Part shown: positions 15,213 to 23,945 of the stretch, in pieces
How positions within the stretch are numbered: position 1 is the first letter of the stretch
Layout: the number at the start of each line of letters is the position of its first letter
DNA from: Peptococcaceae bacterium
GTDB taxonomy: Bacteria; Bacillota; DSM-521; Neomoorellales; Neomoorellaceae
Assembly: GCA_003509545.1 (NCBI GenBank)
Contig: DOLC01000074.1
Location: 1-47,838 of the forward strand
Reading direction: 5' to 3'
Length of the DNA: 47,838 nt
Made by a program: the position numbers and the translations under genes
The notes under the pieces: generated by a model
The model's input: only the letters and a program-made list of their open reading frames with translations
Told to the model about the DNA's origin: nothing
Database searches by the model: none

Positions 15213-17147
15213 ATGGATCAAGTCAAGACCTTAGCACCTTTGCCGGGAGAAAGGAAGAATGCCTCGCCCCCGAGTACGGGCTACAGCCAGGTGGGCACGG
15301 AGAAAAAACTGGCTGAAGCCAGGAAAAAACAGGCCCGTACCTTTGCCAAGCAACAACAAATAGCCGAAAGGGTGGCCAGCGCCAGCGAGCAGTTAACTTC
15401 GGGGGTGGAGCAGGCCTCAGGGGCGGTGCAAGAGCTACGGGCGTCTATGGAGCAGATAGCGCGCGGCGCGCAGGAAGCCAGCAGCGCTACCCAGCAGTCC
15501 CTGGCAGCCATCCAGGTGATAGGCGAAGCCGCTCGCGCTTCGGTAAAGTTAACGGGGGAATCTTTAGCACGCTGTCAGGCCATAAAGGGATTGATCGCCA
15601 GGACCACGGCTGACATAGAGGAGCTTATCCGGGGAGTAGATGAGAGCACGGCCCGCAATGAGGAATCCGCCAGGCTGGTGGCTCAACTGGAGGAAGAAGC
15701 GGAGAAGATAGGCGAGATAGTGCGGGCGGTGGTCAAGATCGCCGACCAGACCAACCTTTTAGCCCTCAACGCGGCCATCGAGGCGGCGCGGGCGGGAGAG
15801 CACGGCCGGGGCTTTGCGGTGGTGGCTGACGAAGTTCGTACCCTGGCGGAGACTTCCGAGAAGGCCGCCAGCGATATCCGCCAGATAGTGAACAGCATCC
15901 AGGAAGATGTCAAAGTAGTAGCTGAAGCCATCAACAGGGCGGCAGAAGTGGCCCGGGGCGAGACGGAAAAGGGGAAAGTCATAACTGCTGAACTGGCCAA
16001 GATAGAAGAGGCCATCAACAAGGTAGTAGAAGGCGCCGGCAATATTGAGCGCCTGGTGGTGGAAGTAGAGAAGGCCATAGCTGAATTCCAGAAGGGCAGC
16101 GAGCAGATAGCGGCCACGGCCGAGGAACAGGCCGGCGCCACAGAGGAAGCCTTGCAAGGTATAGAACAGCAGGCCAGGGCTCTGGCTGAAATCAGCGAGA
16201 GCAGTTCCAATCTGTCGGACATGGCCGATGAGCTAAAGAACTCCACCGATATAGCCAAGTCGGCGGAGGGATTGGCTGCGGCGGCGGAAGAACTGGCGGC
16301 AGCTATAGAGGAAGCCAGCCGGTCGGCTGAGGAGATAAACGCGGCCTTAGGCCAGATAGCTAAGGGTGCCCAGCAGCAGGCAGCAGCCGCAGAAGAAGCC
16401 TCGGCGGCCATTAAACAGATTGAAAAGTCCATGCAGATTATAGCCCGGGAGGCAGAAATTTCTCTACAGCAGGCGGCCGAGCTAAGCCAGCTCCTCGCGG
16501 CCAACAAGGAGCGGGTGACCGAACTTATCCAGGGTATTTCCCAGGCCGCTAGTACCAACCTGGAAAACATAAACAAGGTTAGTCAATTGGAGCGTAACGC
16601 CAGGCGCATAGACAAGATCGTGGACACCATTGCCAGTGTCAGCATCCAGACCAATATGCTGGCTGTGAGTGGGGCCATTGAAGCGGCCCGGGCCGGGGAG
16701 TACGGCAAGGGTTTTGCTGTGGTGGCTTCGGACATCCGCAACCTGGCCCAGGAGAGCGCGCGCAACGCCGACCAGATTAAGGAAATGGTTAAAGGCATCC
16801 AGGAGCAGGTGATGAACGTCCTGCGGGACATCACCAGCATAGGCGAAGTAATCCGGGGCGAGGTGGAGAAGGCCAAGAAGACTTCGGCAGACCTGGATAC
16901 CATAGAGGCTGACATGCGGGCGGTAAGCCGGGGAGTGGAAGAAGTCAAGGAGCAGGCCAGCCAGAGCTTGACCAGGGTGGAGGAAGCTGCCAAAGGCGTA
17001 GAGCAAATCGCCACGGCGGCCCAGGAAGCCAGCGCTGCTGCGGAAGAGGCAGCCACAGCCAGCCGCCAGCAAGCGGAAGGCATGAAGGAGCTATCCCAGG
17101 CCATAGAAGAGATTGCAGCCCTGGCGGACGAGCTGCAGCAGGGATAA
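15213..17147 (+). CDS. Soluble chemoreceptor with two signalling hairpin tips
   Basis: The 644-residue protein has no transmembrane segment and no recognisable sensor domain; almost all of it is coiled coil. Two complete receptor signalling tips are present: DQTNLLALNAAIEAARAGEH near residues 177-215 and SIQTNMLAVSGAIEAARAGE near residues 476-515, each followed by the GFAVVA...R.LA motif. Normal receptors have one tip per chain. Two kinase-control modules in one chain, or an intramolecular pseudo-dimer, are possible. Ala/Glu/Gln-rich repeats could be methylation sites for the downstream CheR/CheB. AGGAGG precedes the ATG, and the triple-CheW gene follows 25 bases later. Confidence 0.9.
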   Translation: MDQVKTLAPLPGERKNASPPSTGYSQVGTEKKLAEARKKQARTFAKQQQIAERVASASEQLTSGVEQASGAVQELRASMEQIARGAQEASSATQQSLAAIQVIGEAARASVKLTGESLARCQAIKGLIARTTADIEELIRGVDESTARNEESARLVAQLEEEAEKIGEIVRAVVKIADQTNLLALNAAIEAARAGEHGRGFAVVADEVRTLAETSEKAASDIRQIVNSIQEDVKVVAEAINRAAEVARGETEKGKVITAELAKIEEAINKVVEGAGNIERLVVEVEKAIAEFQKGSEQIAATAEEQAGATEEALQGIEQQARALAEISESSSNLSDMADELKNSTDIAKSAEGLAAAAEELAAAIEEASRSAEEINAALGQIAKGAQQQAAAAEEASAAIKQIEKSMQIIAREAEISLQQAAELSQLLAANKERVTELIQGISQAASTNLENINKVSQLERNARRIDKIVDTIASVSIQTNMLAVSGAIEAARAGEYGKGFAVVASDIRNLAQESARNADQIKEMVKGIQEQVMNVLRDITSIGEVIRGEVEKAKKTSADLDTIEADMRAVSRGVEEVKEQASQSLTRVEEAAKGVEQIATAAQEASAAAEEAATASRQQAEGMKELSQAIEEIAALADELQQG

Positions 17148-17172
17148 CCGGGGATAGAAGGGAGCTCTTGGT

Positions 17173-18684
17173 ATGCGCGAGGAAAACGGTAGCCAGGAAA
17201 GACAATACGTGGTATTCCGGCTGGCCAACGAAAGTTACGGGATAGCTATTGAGTACCTGCAGGAAATTATCCGGGTCCCGCAGGTGGTCAGAGTGCCCTT
17301 GGTGCCGCCCTATGTGCGGGGGTTGGCCAACCTGAGGGGTACCATATTGACCATATACGATACCAGGTTACGGTTGGGGCTGCCAGATGGTAGTGATGAT
17401 GAAAGCAGCCGCGTGGTAGTGGTAAGATATAACAACCGCCAAGCCGGCTATATAGTAGACCGCATCGAAGGTGTACGGGATATTTCCCCAGAAGCTATAG
17501 AAGAGTTCAGGGCCGAGGAAACTGAAGGGGAAAAGTCTAAGCTCGTCACCCGGGCGGCTAAGCTGGAAGATAACCAACTCGTCCTGCTGCTGGAAGTGGA
17601 ACGTATGTTGGAGACAGCAGCTTCTCCAGGGGAGAGGGGAGGAGCTATTAGCCACTCGATTTCGGGGCAGGTTCGCCGGGAGACGGTTCAGCTGGAGGAA
17701 GAGAAGCAACTTTTGACCTTCCGCGTAGGCGGCGAAGAGTACGGGCTAAATATTGCGGATGTGAAGGAAATAGTGCACTTGCCGGATCGTGTGAACGTCC
17801 TCCCGGACGCCCCGCCCTATATCCTGGGCGTCATATCTTTACGGCAAAGGGTTCTTCCCCTTCTAAGCTTAAGGAGAAGGTTTGATTTACCCGAGAAACA
17901 AGGGGACCGGGTGGTGGTGGCCTACCTGGGCAGCGGACGGCGGGTGCTGGCAGGGCTGGTCGTGGACAGCGTAGCGGAGGTGCTCAGGGTCAGCGAGCGG
18001 TTGCTGGAGCCGGTGCCCAAGTTGTTCCAGGCAAAGGGTGAAAATGAAGTAGCGGCTATTTGCCGTATCGGTGAAGAACGGCTGGTTTTCGTGCTGGACG
18101 CGGCGAAATTGGTTTTGGAAGAAGGAGTCCTGGAGGAAGCCTCCGTGGAAGAAGAAAGGGAGGAGGTTGCCAAGCGACAACTGGAGGCGGAACAACAACT
18201 GGTAACCTTCTTCTTGGAGGGAGAAGAATTTGCCCTACCCATAGCCAGCGTGCGGGAGATCATAAGGGCCGGCAAGGTTACAGCTGTGCCGGGTACCCTC
18301 CCCTTCGTCAGAGGTGTACTGAACTTGCGCGGGAGCATCATTCCGGTGGTAAATCTGCGCCAGCGATTTGCCTACTCTCCCCGAGAAATAGACGAGCAGA
18401 CCCGGATTCTGGTCTGCGAGGGGCGGAATACGGTATTGGGGCTTCTGGTGGATGGGGTAAAAGAAGTGCTGAAAGTACCTGTTACCCAGGTGGAGCCCAC
18501 GCCGGATATCCTGGTAGCGGACCTGGAACGCCGGTTCGTGAGCGGGATAGCTAAAGTTAGTTCCGAACGCAACATCATAATCCTCGATGCAGCTCAAGTA
18601 CTATCCTGGGAAGAAGAGAGGCAAGTGGCAGCTTTGGCAGAGGCGGGGGAACTTGAAGAAGATACGAGTACTGGTGGTCGATGA
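17173..18684 (+). CDS. Protein of three tandem CheW domains
   Basis: CheW couples receptors to the CheA kinase. This 503-residue protein has three CheW folds: residues about 10-145 (YVVFRLANESYGIAIEYLQE), about 180-315 (LLTFRVGGEEYGLNIADVKE) and about 340-480 (LVTFFLEGEEFALPIASVRE). Each carries a V(R/L)G..NLRG-type motif; the second reads ILGVISLRQ, which is diverged. Single-domain CheW is the norm. The triple arrangement sits directly after the double-tip receptor, so the two may have co-evolved as a scaffold. The 3' end overlaps the predicted cheB start. Confidence 0.93.
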   Translation: MREENGSQERQYVVFRLANESYGIAIEYLQEIIRVPQVVRVPLVPPYVRGLANLRGTILTIYDTRLRLGLPDGSDDESSRVVVVRYNNRQAGYIVDRIEGVRDISPEAIEEFRAEETEGEKSKLVTRAAKLEDNQLVLLLEVERMLETAASPGERGGAISHSISGQVRRETVQLEEEKQLLTFRVGGEEYGLNIADVKEIVHLPDRVNVLPDAPPYILGVISLRQRVLPLLSLRRRFDLPEKQGDRVVVAYLGSGRRVLAGLVVDSVAEVLRVSERLLEPVPKLFQAKGENEVAAICRIGEERLVFVLDAAKLVLEEGVLEEASVEEEREEVAKRQLEAEQQLVTFFLEGEEFALPIASVREIIRAGKVTAVPGTLPFVRGVLNLRGSIIPVVNLRQRFAYSPREIDEQTRILVCEGRNTVLGLLVDGVKEVLKVPVTQVEPTPDILVADLERRFVSGIAKVSSERNIIILDAAQVLSWEEERQVAALAEAGELEEDTSTGGR

Positions 18685-19702
18685 TTCCGCTTTCATGCGG
18701 CGGGCTTTGACCCAGATTTTGGAGTCAGCAGACGAGATTGAGGTAGTGGACACTGCTAGAGACGGCGAGGAGGGCCTGGCTAAAGCCCTGGCCCTCCAGC
18801 CAGATGTGGTTACCCTCGACATAAATATGCCCAAGATGGACGGGCTTACCCTTCTTTACCACCTAGTGGAGAAAACAAAAGCCAGAGTAGTGATGGTTTC
18901 CTCCCTGACCCAGGAAGGGGCGCTGGTGACCCTGGAAGCCTTGGCTTTAGGCGCCGTAGACTTTGTAGCTAAACCAGGTGGGACCGTGTCCCTGGGTATA
19001 AAAAAGCTGGCGGAGGAAATTATTGCCAAGGTGCGGGCCGCGGCGCGGGCGCGCCTGCGGCCAGCGCAAAAGGTAAAGCCGATTCGGACAGCTGGCCCTC
19101 CAGTAGTGGTCCCCCCCTCTGCTCTAAAGTGGCTGGTGGTTATAGGCGTTTCTACCGGGGGGCCGCGCACCCTGGAGGAAATACTCCCCTACCTTCCCCC
19201 CGACCTGCCGGCCGGTATAGTGGTGGTGCAGCACATGCCCTCGCAATTTACCTCGAGTTTTGCCCAGCGGCTGGACCACCAGTGCCAGCTTAAGGTAAGG
19301 GAAGCGGTGGAGGGCATGAAGCTTGAAGCAGGAATAGTGATTATAGCCCGGGGAGGCTATCACCTGGCCTTTCACCAAACCAGCCAAGGTCTATCTTGTC
19401 ACCTTACCCTAAAGCCGGAAGATGCCCTCTTCCGTCCTTCAGTAGATGTCACGTTAAGGGCGGCCATGGAAGCTTACGACCCGCGGAGGATTATAGCCGT
19501 GCTCCTTACCGGCATGGGAGACGATGGCGCCTCAGCTATGGTAGAGCTGCGGCGCCGCGGGGGCTACACGGTGGCCGAGAGCGAGGAGACAGCTATTGTA
19601 TGGGGTATGCCCCGGGCGGCCATTGAGCGGGGCGGGGCTGAAGTGGTGGCTCCCAGCTACAGGATAGCCCGGATTATCGAGGAGAGGGTGAGACGGGGAT
19701 GA
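18653..19702 (+). CDS. cheB: CheB receptor methylesterase/deamidase
   Basis: CheB has an N-terminal receiver (VLVVDDSAFMRR, phosphoacceptor in VTLDINMPKMDG) and a C-terminal esterase with catalytic Ser in GVSTGG, His in VVQHMP and Asp in GMGDDGA. The chosen TTG start at 18653 follows AGGCGGGGGAAC and begins LKKIRVLVVDD, the usual family N-terminus (349 residues). A longer ATG frame from 18587 lies inside the CheW gene and is unlikely. It would reset methylation on the double-tip receptor. Confidence 0.94.
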   Translation: MKKIRVLVVDDSAFMRRALTQILESADEIEVVDTARDGEEGLAKALALQPDVVTLDINMPKMDGLTLLYHLVEKTKARVVMVSSLTQEGALVTLEALALGAVDFVAKPGGTVSLGIKKLAEEIIAKVRAAARARLRPAQKVKPIRTAGPPVVVPPSALKWLVVIGVSTGGPRTLEEILPYLPPDLPAGIVVVQHMPSQFTSSFAQRLDHQCQLKVREAVEGMKLEAGIVIIARGGYHLAFHQTSQGLSCHLTLKPEDALFRPSVDVTLRAAMEAYDPRRIIAVLLTGMGDDGASAMVELRRRGGYTVAESEETAIVWGMPRAAIERGGAEVVAPSYRIARIIEERVRRG

Positions 19703-20298
19703 CACTCTTGAATAATGAGGTAACGTATCTGGCCCAAATGTTGGAAACTTCCGGCGACGGTGGAGAGAAGGTGGACGCTGCCTGTCGACTGGCGTCCTTC
19801 GGAACGGCCGAGGCGGCTGCCGCCTTAGCCCGGGCGCTGCAGAGGGAAAAAGACCCCCTAGTGAGGGAAGCGGTGATCGGCGCGCTTCTGGTCTGCGATA
19901 CCCGGGCAGTGATTGCAGAGATGGCCACGCTATTGCGGAGCGAGGACGCTACCAACAGGAGCGCGGCTTTTGAAGTGCTGACTTACAGGTGCGACGATGA
20001 AGTCATAGAAATTTTCGAGCAACTACTGCAGGACGGCGACCGGGATGTCCGCGTAATGACGGTGCACGCCCTGGGGAGGAGCAGGTGCGGCCGGAGCGCG
20101 GAGCTATTCCGGCGGGTAATACGGGAAGACGGTGACGTCAACGTGGTGGCGGCTGCCGTGGAATACCTGGGGGAGATGGGAGAGCCGTCCGATGCTGCGC
20201 TCATCCAAAAAGCGCTGGAGCGGTTCCGGCACCCGTATTTCGAGTGGATAGCGCGGCGGGCCCTGGGCCGCCTGATGGGTGATAATGAGGCGGGCTAG
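19699..20298 (+). CDS. HEAT-repeat protein in the chemosensory cluster
   Basis: The 199-residue protein consists of about six HEAT/PBS-lyase-type helical repeats, for example ALQREKDPLVREAVIGALLV and LLQDGDRDVRVMTVHALGRS. It has no catalytic motif and no signal peptide. HEAT repeats serve as protein-binding scaffolds, and similar proteins accompany some non-motility chemosensory operons. The ATG overlaps the cheB stop (GGGGATGA), so it is translationally coupled. The partner is unknown. Confidence 0.85.
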   Translation: MTLLNNEVTYLAQMLETSGDGGEKVDAACRLASFGTAEAAAALARALQREKDPLVREAVIGALLVCDTRAVIAEMATLLRSEDATNRSAAFEVLTYRCDDEVIEIFEQLLQDGDRDVRVMTVHALGRSRCGRSAELFRRVIREDGDVNVVAAAVEYLGEMGEPSDAALIQKALERFRHPYFEWIARRALGRLMGDNEAG

Positions 20299-20349
20299 CG
20301 TGGGCCATCTCGTGATTTAGTGCCAGGCAATACACAGGAGGAATGGAGA

Positions 20350-21159
20350 TTGCGGCAGGCGGATTTTGAGAAACTGAGGGAATACCTGTACCGGCAGACC
20401 GGGATCTACTTTGAAGACCAGAAGCTTTACTATGTGGAAAAACGTGTGGAGCAGCACATGACCGCCAGGGGTTTTAAGGACTTCCGGGATTATTTTAGCG
20501 CTTTGAGGTTTGATCGCACGGGCGCCCTATGGCAGGAATTGCTAAATACCCTGACGGTAAATGAAACCTACTTCTTCCGGGAGTACGACCAGCTTAAGTG
20601 TTTCGCCGAAGAAGTGATACCCTTGTGGATGAAAAACGGCGTGGGAAAGTACGGTGTAAGGTTATGGTGCGCTGGCTGTTCCACAGGGGAGGAAGCTTAT
20701 ACCCTGGCTATTATCTTGAAAGAGATGGCCGAGGACCTGTATTGGGAAGTACATGCTACGGATATAAATACAGCGGTACTGGAGAGGGCGGAGCGCGGTA
20801 TCTATAATAACTATGCTACGCGGCAGGTGCCTGAGGTCTACCTGGAGCGCTATTTCACCCCCATAGGGGAGAACTACGCCATATCTTCCCTGTTAAAGAA
20901 GAAAATAAAGTTTTACCAGGTAAACCTAATGGATGACCAGGCCATGCAAAAAATGCGGAACTTTAATGCCATTTTTTGCCGCAATGTATTAATCTACTTT
21001 GACGATCTCTCCCGCCGGCGGGTGGCCCTGCACTTTTACCAGGCTCTAGAAGCGGGTGGATACGTATTCTTAGGGCACTCGGAATCCATGAGCCGTATCA
21101 CCACCCTTTTTAAGCCGGTAAAGTTCCAGAACGCCATTATTTACCAGAAAGGGAATTAA
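20350..21159 (+). CDS. cheR: CheR methyltransferase (second copy)
   Basis: The 269-residue protein has the CheR N-terminal helical domain (ELLNTLTVNETYFFREYDQL) and the SAM-binding motif CAGCSTGEEAYTLAI, then ATDIN, IFCRNVLIYFD and FLGHSESM. It differs from the first copy at 9159, which has the ADGPEPYS variant. The TTG start at 20350 is 8 bases after a perfect AGGAGG (20336-20341). The in-frame GTG at 20320 lies before that site and is disfavoured. It is presumed to serve the double-tip receptor. Confidence 0.93.
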   Translation: MRQADFEKLREYLYRQTGIYFEDQKLYYVEKRVEQHMTARGFKDFRDYFSALRFDRTGALWQELLNTLTVNETYFFREYDQLKCFAEEVIPLWMKNGVGKYGVRLWCAGCSTGEEAYTLAIILKEMAEDLYWEVHATDINTAVLERAERGIYNNYATRQVPEVYLERYFTPIGENYAISSLLKKKIKFYQVNLMDDQAMQKMRNFNAIFCRNVLIYFDDLSRRRVALHFYQALEAGGYVFLGHSESMSRITTLFKPVKFQNAIIYQKGN

Positions 21160-21190
21160 AATATCGTCCTGACCAAAAGGGGGACTGGGG

Positions 21191-21583
21191 TTGGCACGGG
21201 TTTTGATAGTGGATGATTCGAGCGCTGTACGTGCCTATCACGCCGAAATCTTACGCGCTGACGGTTTCGAGGTAGAGGTAGCCGATAACGGTTACGAGGG
21301 ACTGGAGAAGTTCCTGACAGCAGACTACGACGTAATGCTGGTGGATGTAAACATGCCGCGCATGCACGGACACGAACTCATCCGTGAAGTCCGCCAAGCG
21401 CATAACGGCAAGGAGATCGGCATCATAGTCATTTCTACCGAAGCCGGCCCTAGAGACCGCTTGGAGGCTTTTAAAGCAGGGGCCGATCTGTACCTGGTCA
21501 AGCCAGTGGAGCCAGAAGAACTGCGCCGCGTGTGCAAGATGGTGGCAGGAGCAAAGGGTGACGGGAGCTATGACACCAAGTGA
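21191..21583 (+). CDS. Lone receiver-domain response regulator
   Basis: This is a CheY-like protein of 130 residues: VLIVDDSSAVR with the acidic pair, phosphoacceptor in MLVDVNMPRMHG, Ser/Thr in IVISTEAG and Lys in YLVKPVEP. No output domain is present. It is one of two single-domain receivers in the window and belongs to the cheA-linked cluster, so it is the likely phosphoryl acceptor of the split kinase. TTG start after AAAGGGGGACTGGGG. The end overlaps cheA by 14 bases. Confidence 0.9.
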   Translation: MARVLIVDDSSAVRAYHAEILRADGFEVEVADNGYEGLEKFLTADYDVMLVDVNMPRMHGHELIREVRQAHNGKEIGIIVISTEAGPRDRLEAFKAGADLYLVKPVEPEELRRVCKMVAGAKGDGSYDTK

Positions 21584-23039
21584 ATCCGCAGGGGAAAAGC
21601 ACATCCTTGAGCTGGACCTTAGCCGGCTGGAGGGTAGAGATCTTTGGCCCGTATTAGTAGAGCTTGAGCGGCGGGGATGGCTGGAGAAAATAGACGTAGC
21701 TGTGGGAGAAGATGATTTAAGGGTAAAGTTGCTTCTAAAGGAAAGTGTACCTCAGGCTGCCGCCCGGGAGACAGTAGAAGTGTTGCTACAAGAAGAAGTC
21801 CCGGGCGAAACAGAACGGTTAAAGCAAGCCGGGACAGAGCAGGCCAGGGAAGGGGTGGAAGCCCAGACCGTGAGAATAGAGCAATCCAAGATTGATAAGC
21901 TGCTTTCCCTGGCTGGCGAGTTGATTATCAGTAGCAACGGGCTTATGTATTTTTTACACCGGTTGGAAGAACAAGGGGTGTCAGCGGAGGTACTGCGAGA
22001 ACTCAAGGAGCACTATTCCCAGGTGGCCCGTACTAGTTGGGATATCCAGGACGCGGTAATGGACATGCGTCTGATGCCGGTGGGATTGGTTTTTGAGCGC
22101 TTCCGGCGGGTAGTACGGGAGCTGGGCCAGAGCCTGGGCAAGAAAGTACATTTGGCCGTACAGGGAGAAGAAATTTCCGTCGACCGGAGTGTGGCCGCCG
22201 CTATCTATGATCCCCTGTTGCACCTGGTGCGCAATGCCCTGGACCACGGCCTGGAAGACCCGAAAACCCGCAGGCTTTCAGGCAAGCCGGAGACGGGCCA
22301 GTTGCTCCTGGCAGCCAGTCGGCGGGGCGAGAGAGTGATTATACAGGTGGTTGACGATGGTCGGGGGATAGACGTAGAAACTGTGAAGGCCAAGGCCATC
22401 AGCAAAGGCTGGCTTACAGAGGAGCGCGCCGCGAGATTAAGCTCAGAAGAAGTGTTCAATTTTCTTTTCCGGCCCGGCTTTAGCACCAAAGAAGTTGCCA
22501 ACCAGGTGTCCGGACGGGGTGTGGGGATGGACGTGGTACGCGATACTGTCCAGTCCCTGGGAGGAAGGGTAACTTTAAGCAGCGAACCCGGCCGCGGCAC
22601 CGAGGTAACCCTGGAACTCCCCGTGAGTATGAGCATCACCAAGGTGTTACTACTGGAAGGCGGCGGCCTGTTCGGGGTACCGGTTGGGGAGATCAAGGAA
22701 ATAGTAAAAGTGCGCCGCGAGCGCATAAGGCGCTTCAAGGGTAAGGAGCTGGTAGCCCTCAGGGAAGAAGTTTACCCGGTCCTAAGGCTATCTGACGTGT
22801 TGGGGCTAGAAGCGCTCCAGGCGGTGGAAGGAGCGGAAGAAGTTACATTGGTGGTCTTATTAAACGGGATAGCCCTGGCGGTGGGAAAGCTATTGGGAGA
22901 ACAGGATGTAGTACTCAAAAACCTTCCACCGGAAGTAGCCGGCGCCGGTATTTTCAGCGGTGCGGCCATTCTCGGGAGCGGGGATATTGCCCTCATTATA
23001 GATGTAACTGCCCTGGGAGGTGCTCAAATTGAGTCTTGA
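21570..23039 (+). CDS. CheA-type kinase lacking the phosphotransfer (P1) domain
   Basis: From ATG 21570 the protein is 489 residues. It has a short N-terminal domain (ILELDLSRLEGRDLWPVLVE), a P3 dimerisation helix pair (RIEQSKIDKLLSLAGELIIS), a P4 ATPase with N-box LVRNALDHGLEDP, G1 VDDGRGID, G2 GRGVGMDVV and G3 EPGRGTEV, and a P5 CheW-like domain. The P1 histidine phosphotransfer domain that normally begins CheA is missing and is encoded by the next gene. Such a protein must phosphorylate in trans, as CheA4/CheA3 of Rhodobacter sphaeroides do. The 3' end overlaps the phosphotransfer gene. Confidence 0.93.
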   Translation: MTPSESAGEKHILELDLSRLEGRDLWPVLVELERRGWLEKIDVAVGEDDLRVKLLLKESVPQAAARETVEVLLQEEVPGETERLKQAGTEQAREGVEAQTVRIEQSKIDKLLSLAGELIISSNGLMYFLHRLEEQGVSAEVLRELKEHYSQVARTSWDIQDAVMDMRLMPVGLVFERFRRVVRELGQSLGKKVHLAVQGEEISVDRSVAAAIYDPLLHLVRNALDHGLEDPKTRRLSGKPETGQLLLAASRRGERVIIQVVDDGRGIDVETVKAKAISKGWLTEERAARLSSEEVFNFLFRPGFSTKEVANQVSGRGVGMDVVRDTVQSLGGRVTLSSEPGRGTEVTLELPVSMSITKVLLLEGGGLFGVPVGEIKEIVKVRRERIRRFKGKELVALREEVYPVLRLSDVLGLEALQAVEGAEEVTLVVLLNGIALAVGKLLGEQDVVLKNLPPEVAGAGIFSGAAILGSGDIALIIDVTALGGAQIES

Positions 23040-23907
23040 TTTCCTAAACCTTTTTCTGGAGGAAGCGGAGGAGCAACTCGATCTTCTGGAAAAGTTGCTC
23101 CTGGAGTTAGAAGAAACTGGTAGCCAGGAAGTCTTAGATGCCATATTCCGGGTGGCCCACACCTTAAAAGGTTCTGCGGCCTGCGTGGGGCTGAAACAGG
23201 TATCCGAGTTTGCCCATAAAATGGAGAACCTGTTGGATAGGCTGCGGCGTTCGGAAGTACCCTTAAGCCCTAATATATGCAGTCTTCTTTTACAGGGAAG
23301 GGATGTCCTCCGCTCCCTAGTGCGCGCGGCCAGGGAGGGGGATCCGGAGGTCATACTAGAAGAGGCCGCGGTTGTAGGTAAAAGCTTTGAACACACTATT
23401 AAAGGAAGTTTGGACGGTGAGACGCCAGGAGCGTTTCGTTTGGTGGTAGAGGTGAGGCTGGACCCCGCTTCTTCTATGAAAGAAGCCCGGGCCTTTGTGT
23501 TACTAAAACGTTTGGAAGAAGTAGGAAACGTAGAGGCTTCTATTCCAGAGGCTGAGGACCTGCTGCGGGGAGGTATATCTCCAGAGCGGGTGACCGCTAT
23601 AGTGAATACTGAAATAAGCGAGGAAGACATAAGGGGCTGTTTGGCGGGTTATCCGGATGTGCTGTCTGTGGATATAATGTACGCTGTGGAATTTGATTGT
23701 CAGAACTGGGAGAGCTGTAGGCAAAAGGCAGAAGCTCTGTCTGCTTCAGGAAAAAGAGTAGCACTGAAACTGGAGAGGGAAAAGGTGCGGTTGGATGCTG
23801 AGGCTTTAAAGCGGCTGGCGGCCGCGGCCTTGAAGGGTTATAGCATCTATGCAACCGATCCTTTCTTCCAGGGTATTTTAAATCGTATGACTTTTTACCG
23901 GACATAG
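23029..23907 (+). CDS. Separate CheA phosphotransfer (HPt/P1) protein with P2-like domains
   Basis: The protein starts with a four-helix HPt domain; the phosphorylatable His lies in RVAHTLKGSA (residue 44 from TTG 23029). TTG 23029 is 8 bases after GGGAGG; GTG 23020 in the same frame overlaps that site. After about residue 125 come two alpha/beta segments (FRLVVEVRLDPASSMKEARA and the VTAIVNTE region) resembling CheA P2 response-regulator docking domains. The C-terminal 80 residues are basic and not recognised. The gene overlaps the kinase gene, so the two were probably one CheA rearranged into kinase-first order. Confidence 0.9.
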   Translation: MSLDFLNLFLEEAEEQLDLLEKLLLELEETGSQEVLDAIFRVAHTLKGSAACVGLKQVSEFAHKMENLLDRLRRSEVPLSPNICSLLLQGRDVLRSLVRAAREGDPEVILEEAAVVGKSFEHTIKGSLDGETPGAFRLVVEVRLDPASSMKEARAFVLLKRLEEVGNVEASIPEAEDLLRGGISPERVTAIVNTEISEEDIRGCLAGYPDVLSVDIMYAVEFDCQNWESCRQKAEALSASGKRVALKLEREKVRLDAEALKRLAAAALKGYSIYATDPFFQGILNRMTFYRT

Positions 23908-23945
23908 GGCATTATGAGTTTGCGTCCAGGCGGAGGTCATATGCT

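Noticed and set aside
15683..16576. Long minus-strand frames opposite the receptor and CheA genes
   Set aside because: They are Ser/Ala-rich shadows of high-GC coding sequence without start sites or domains.
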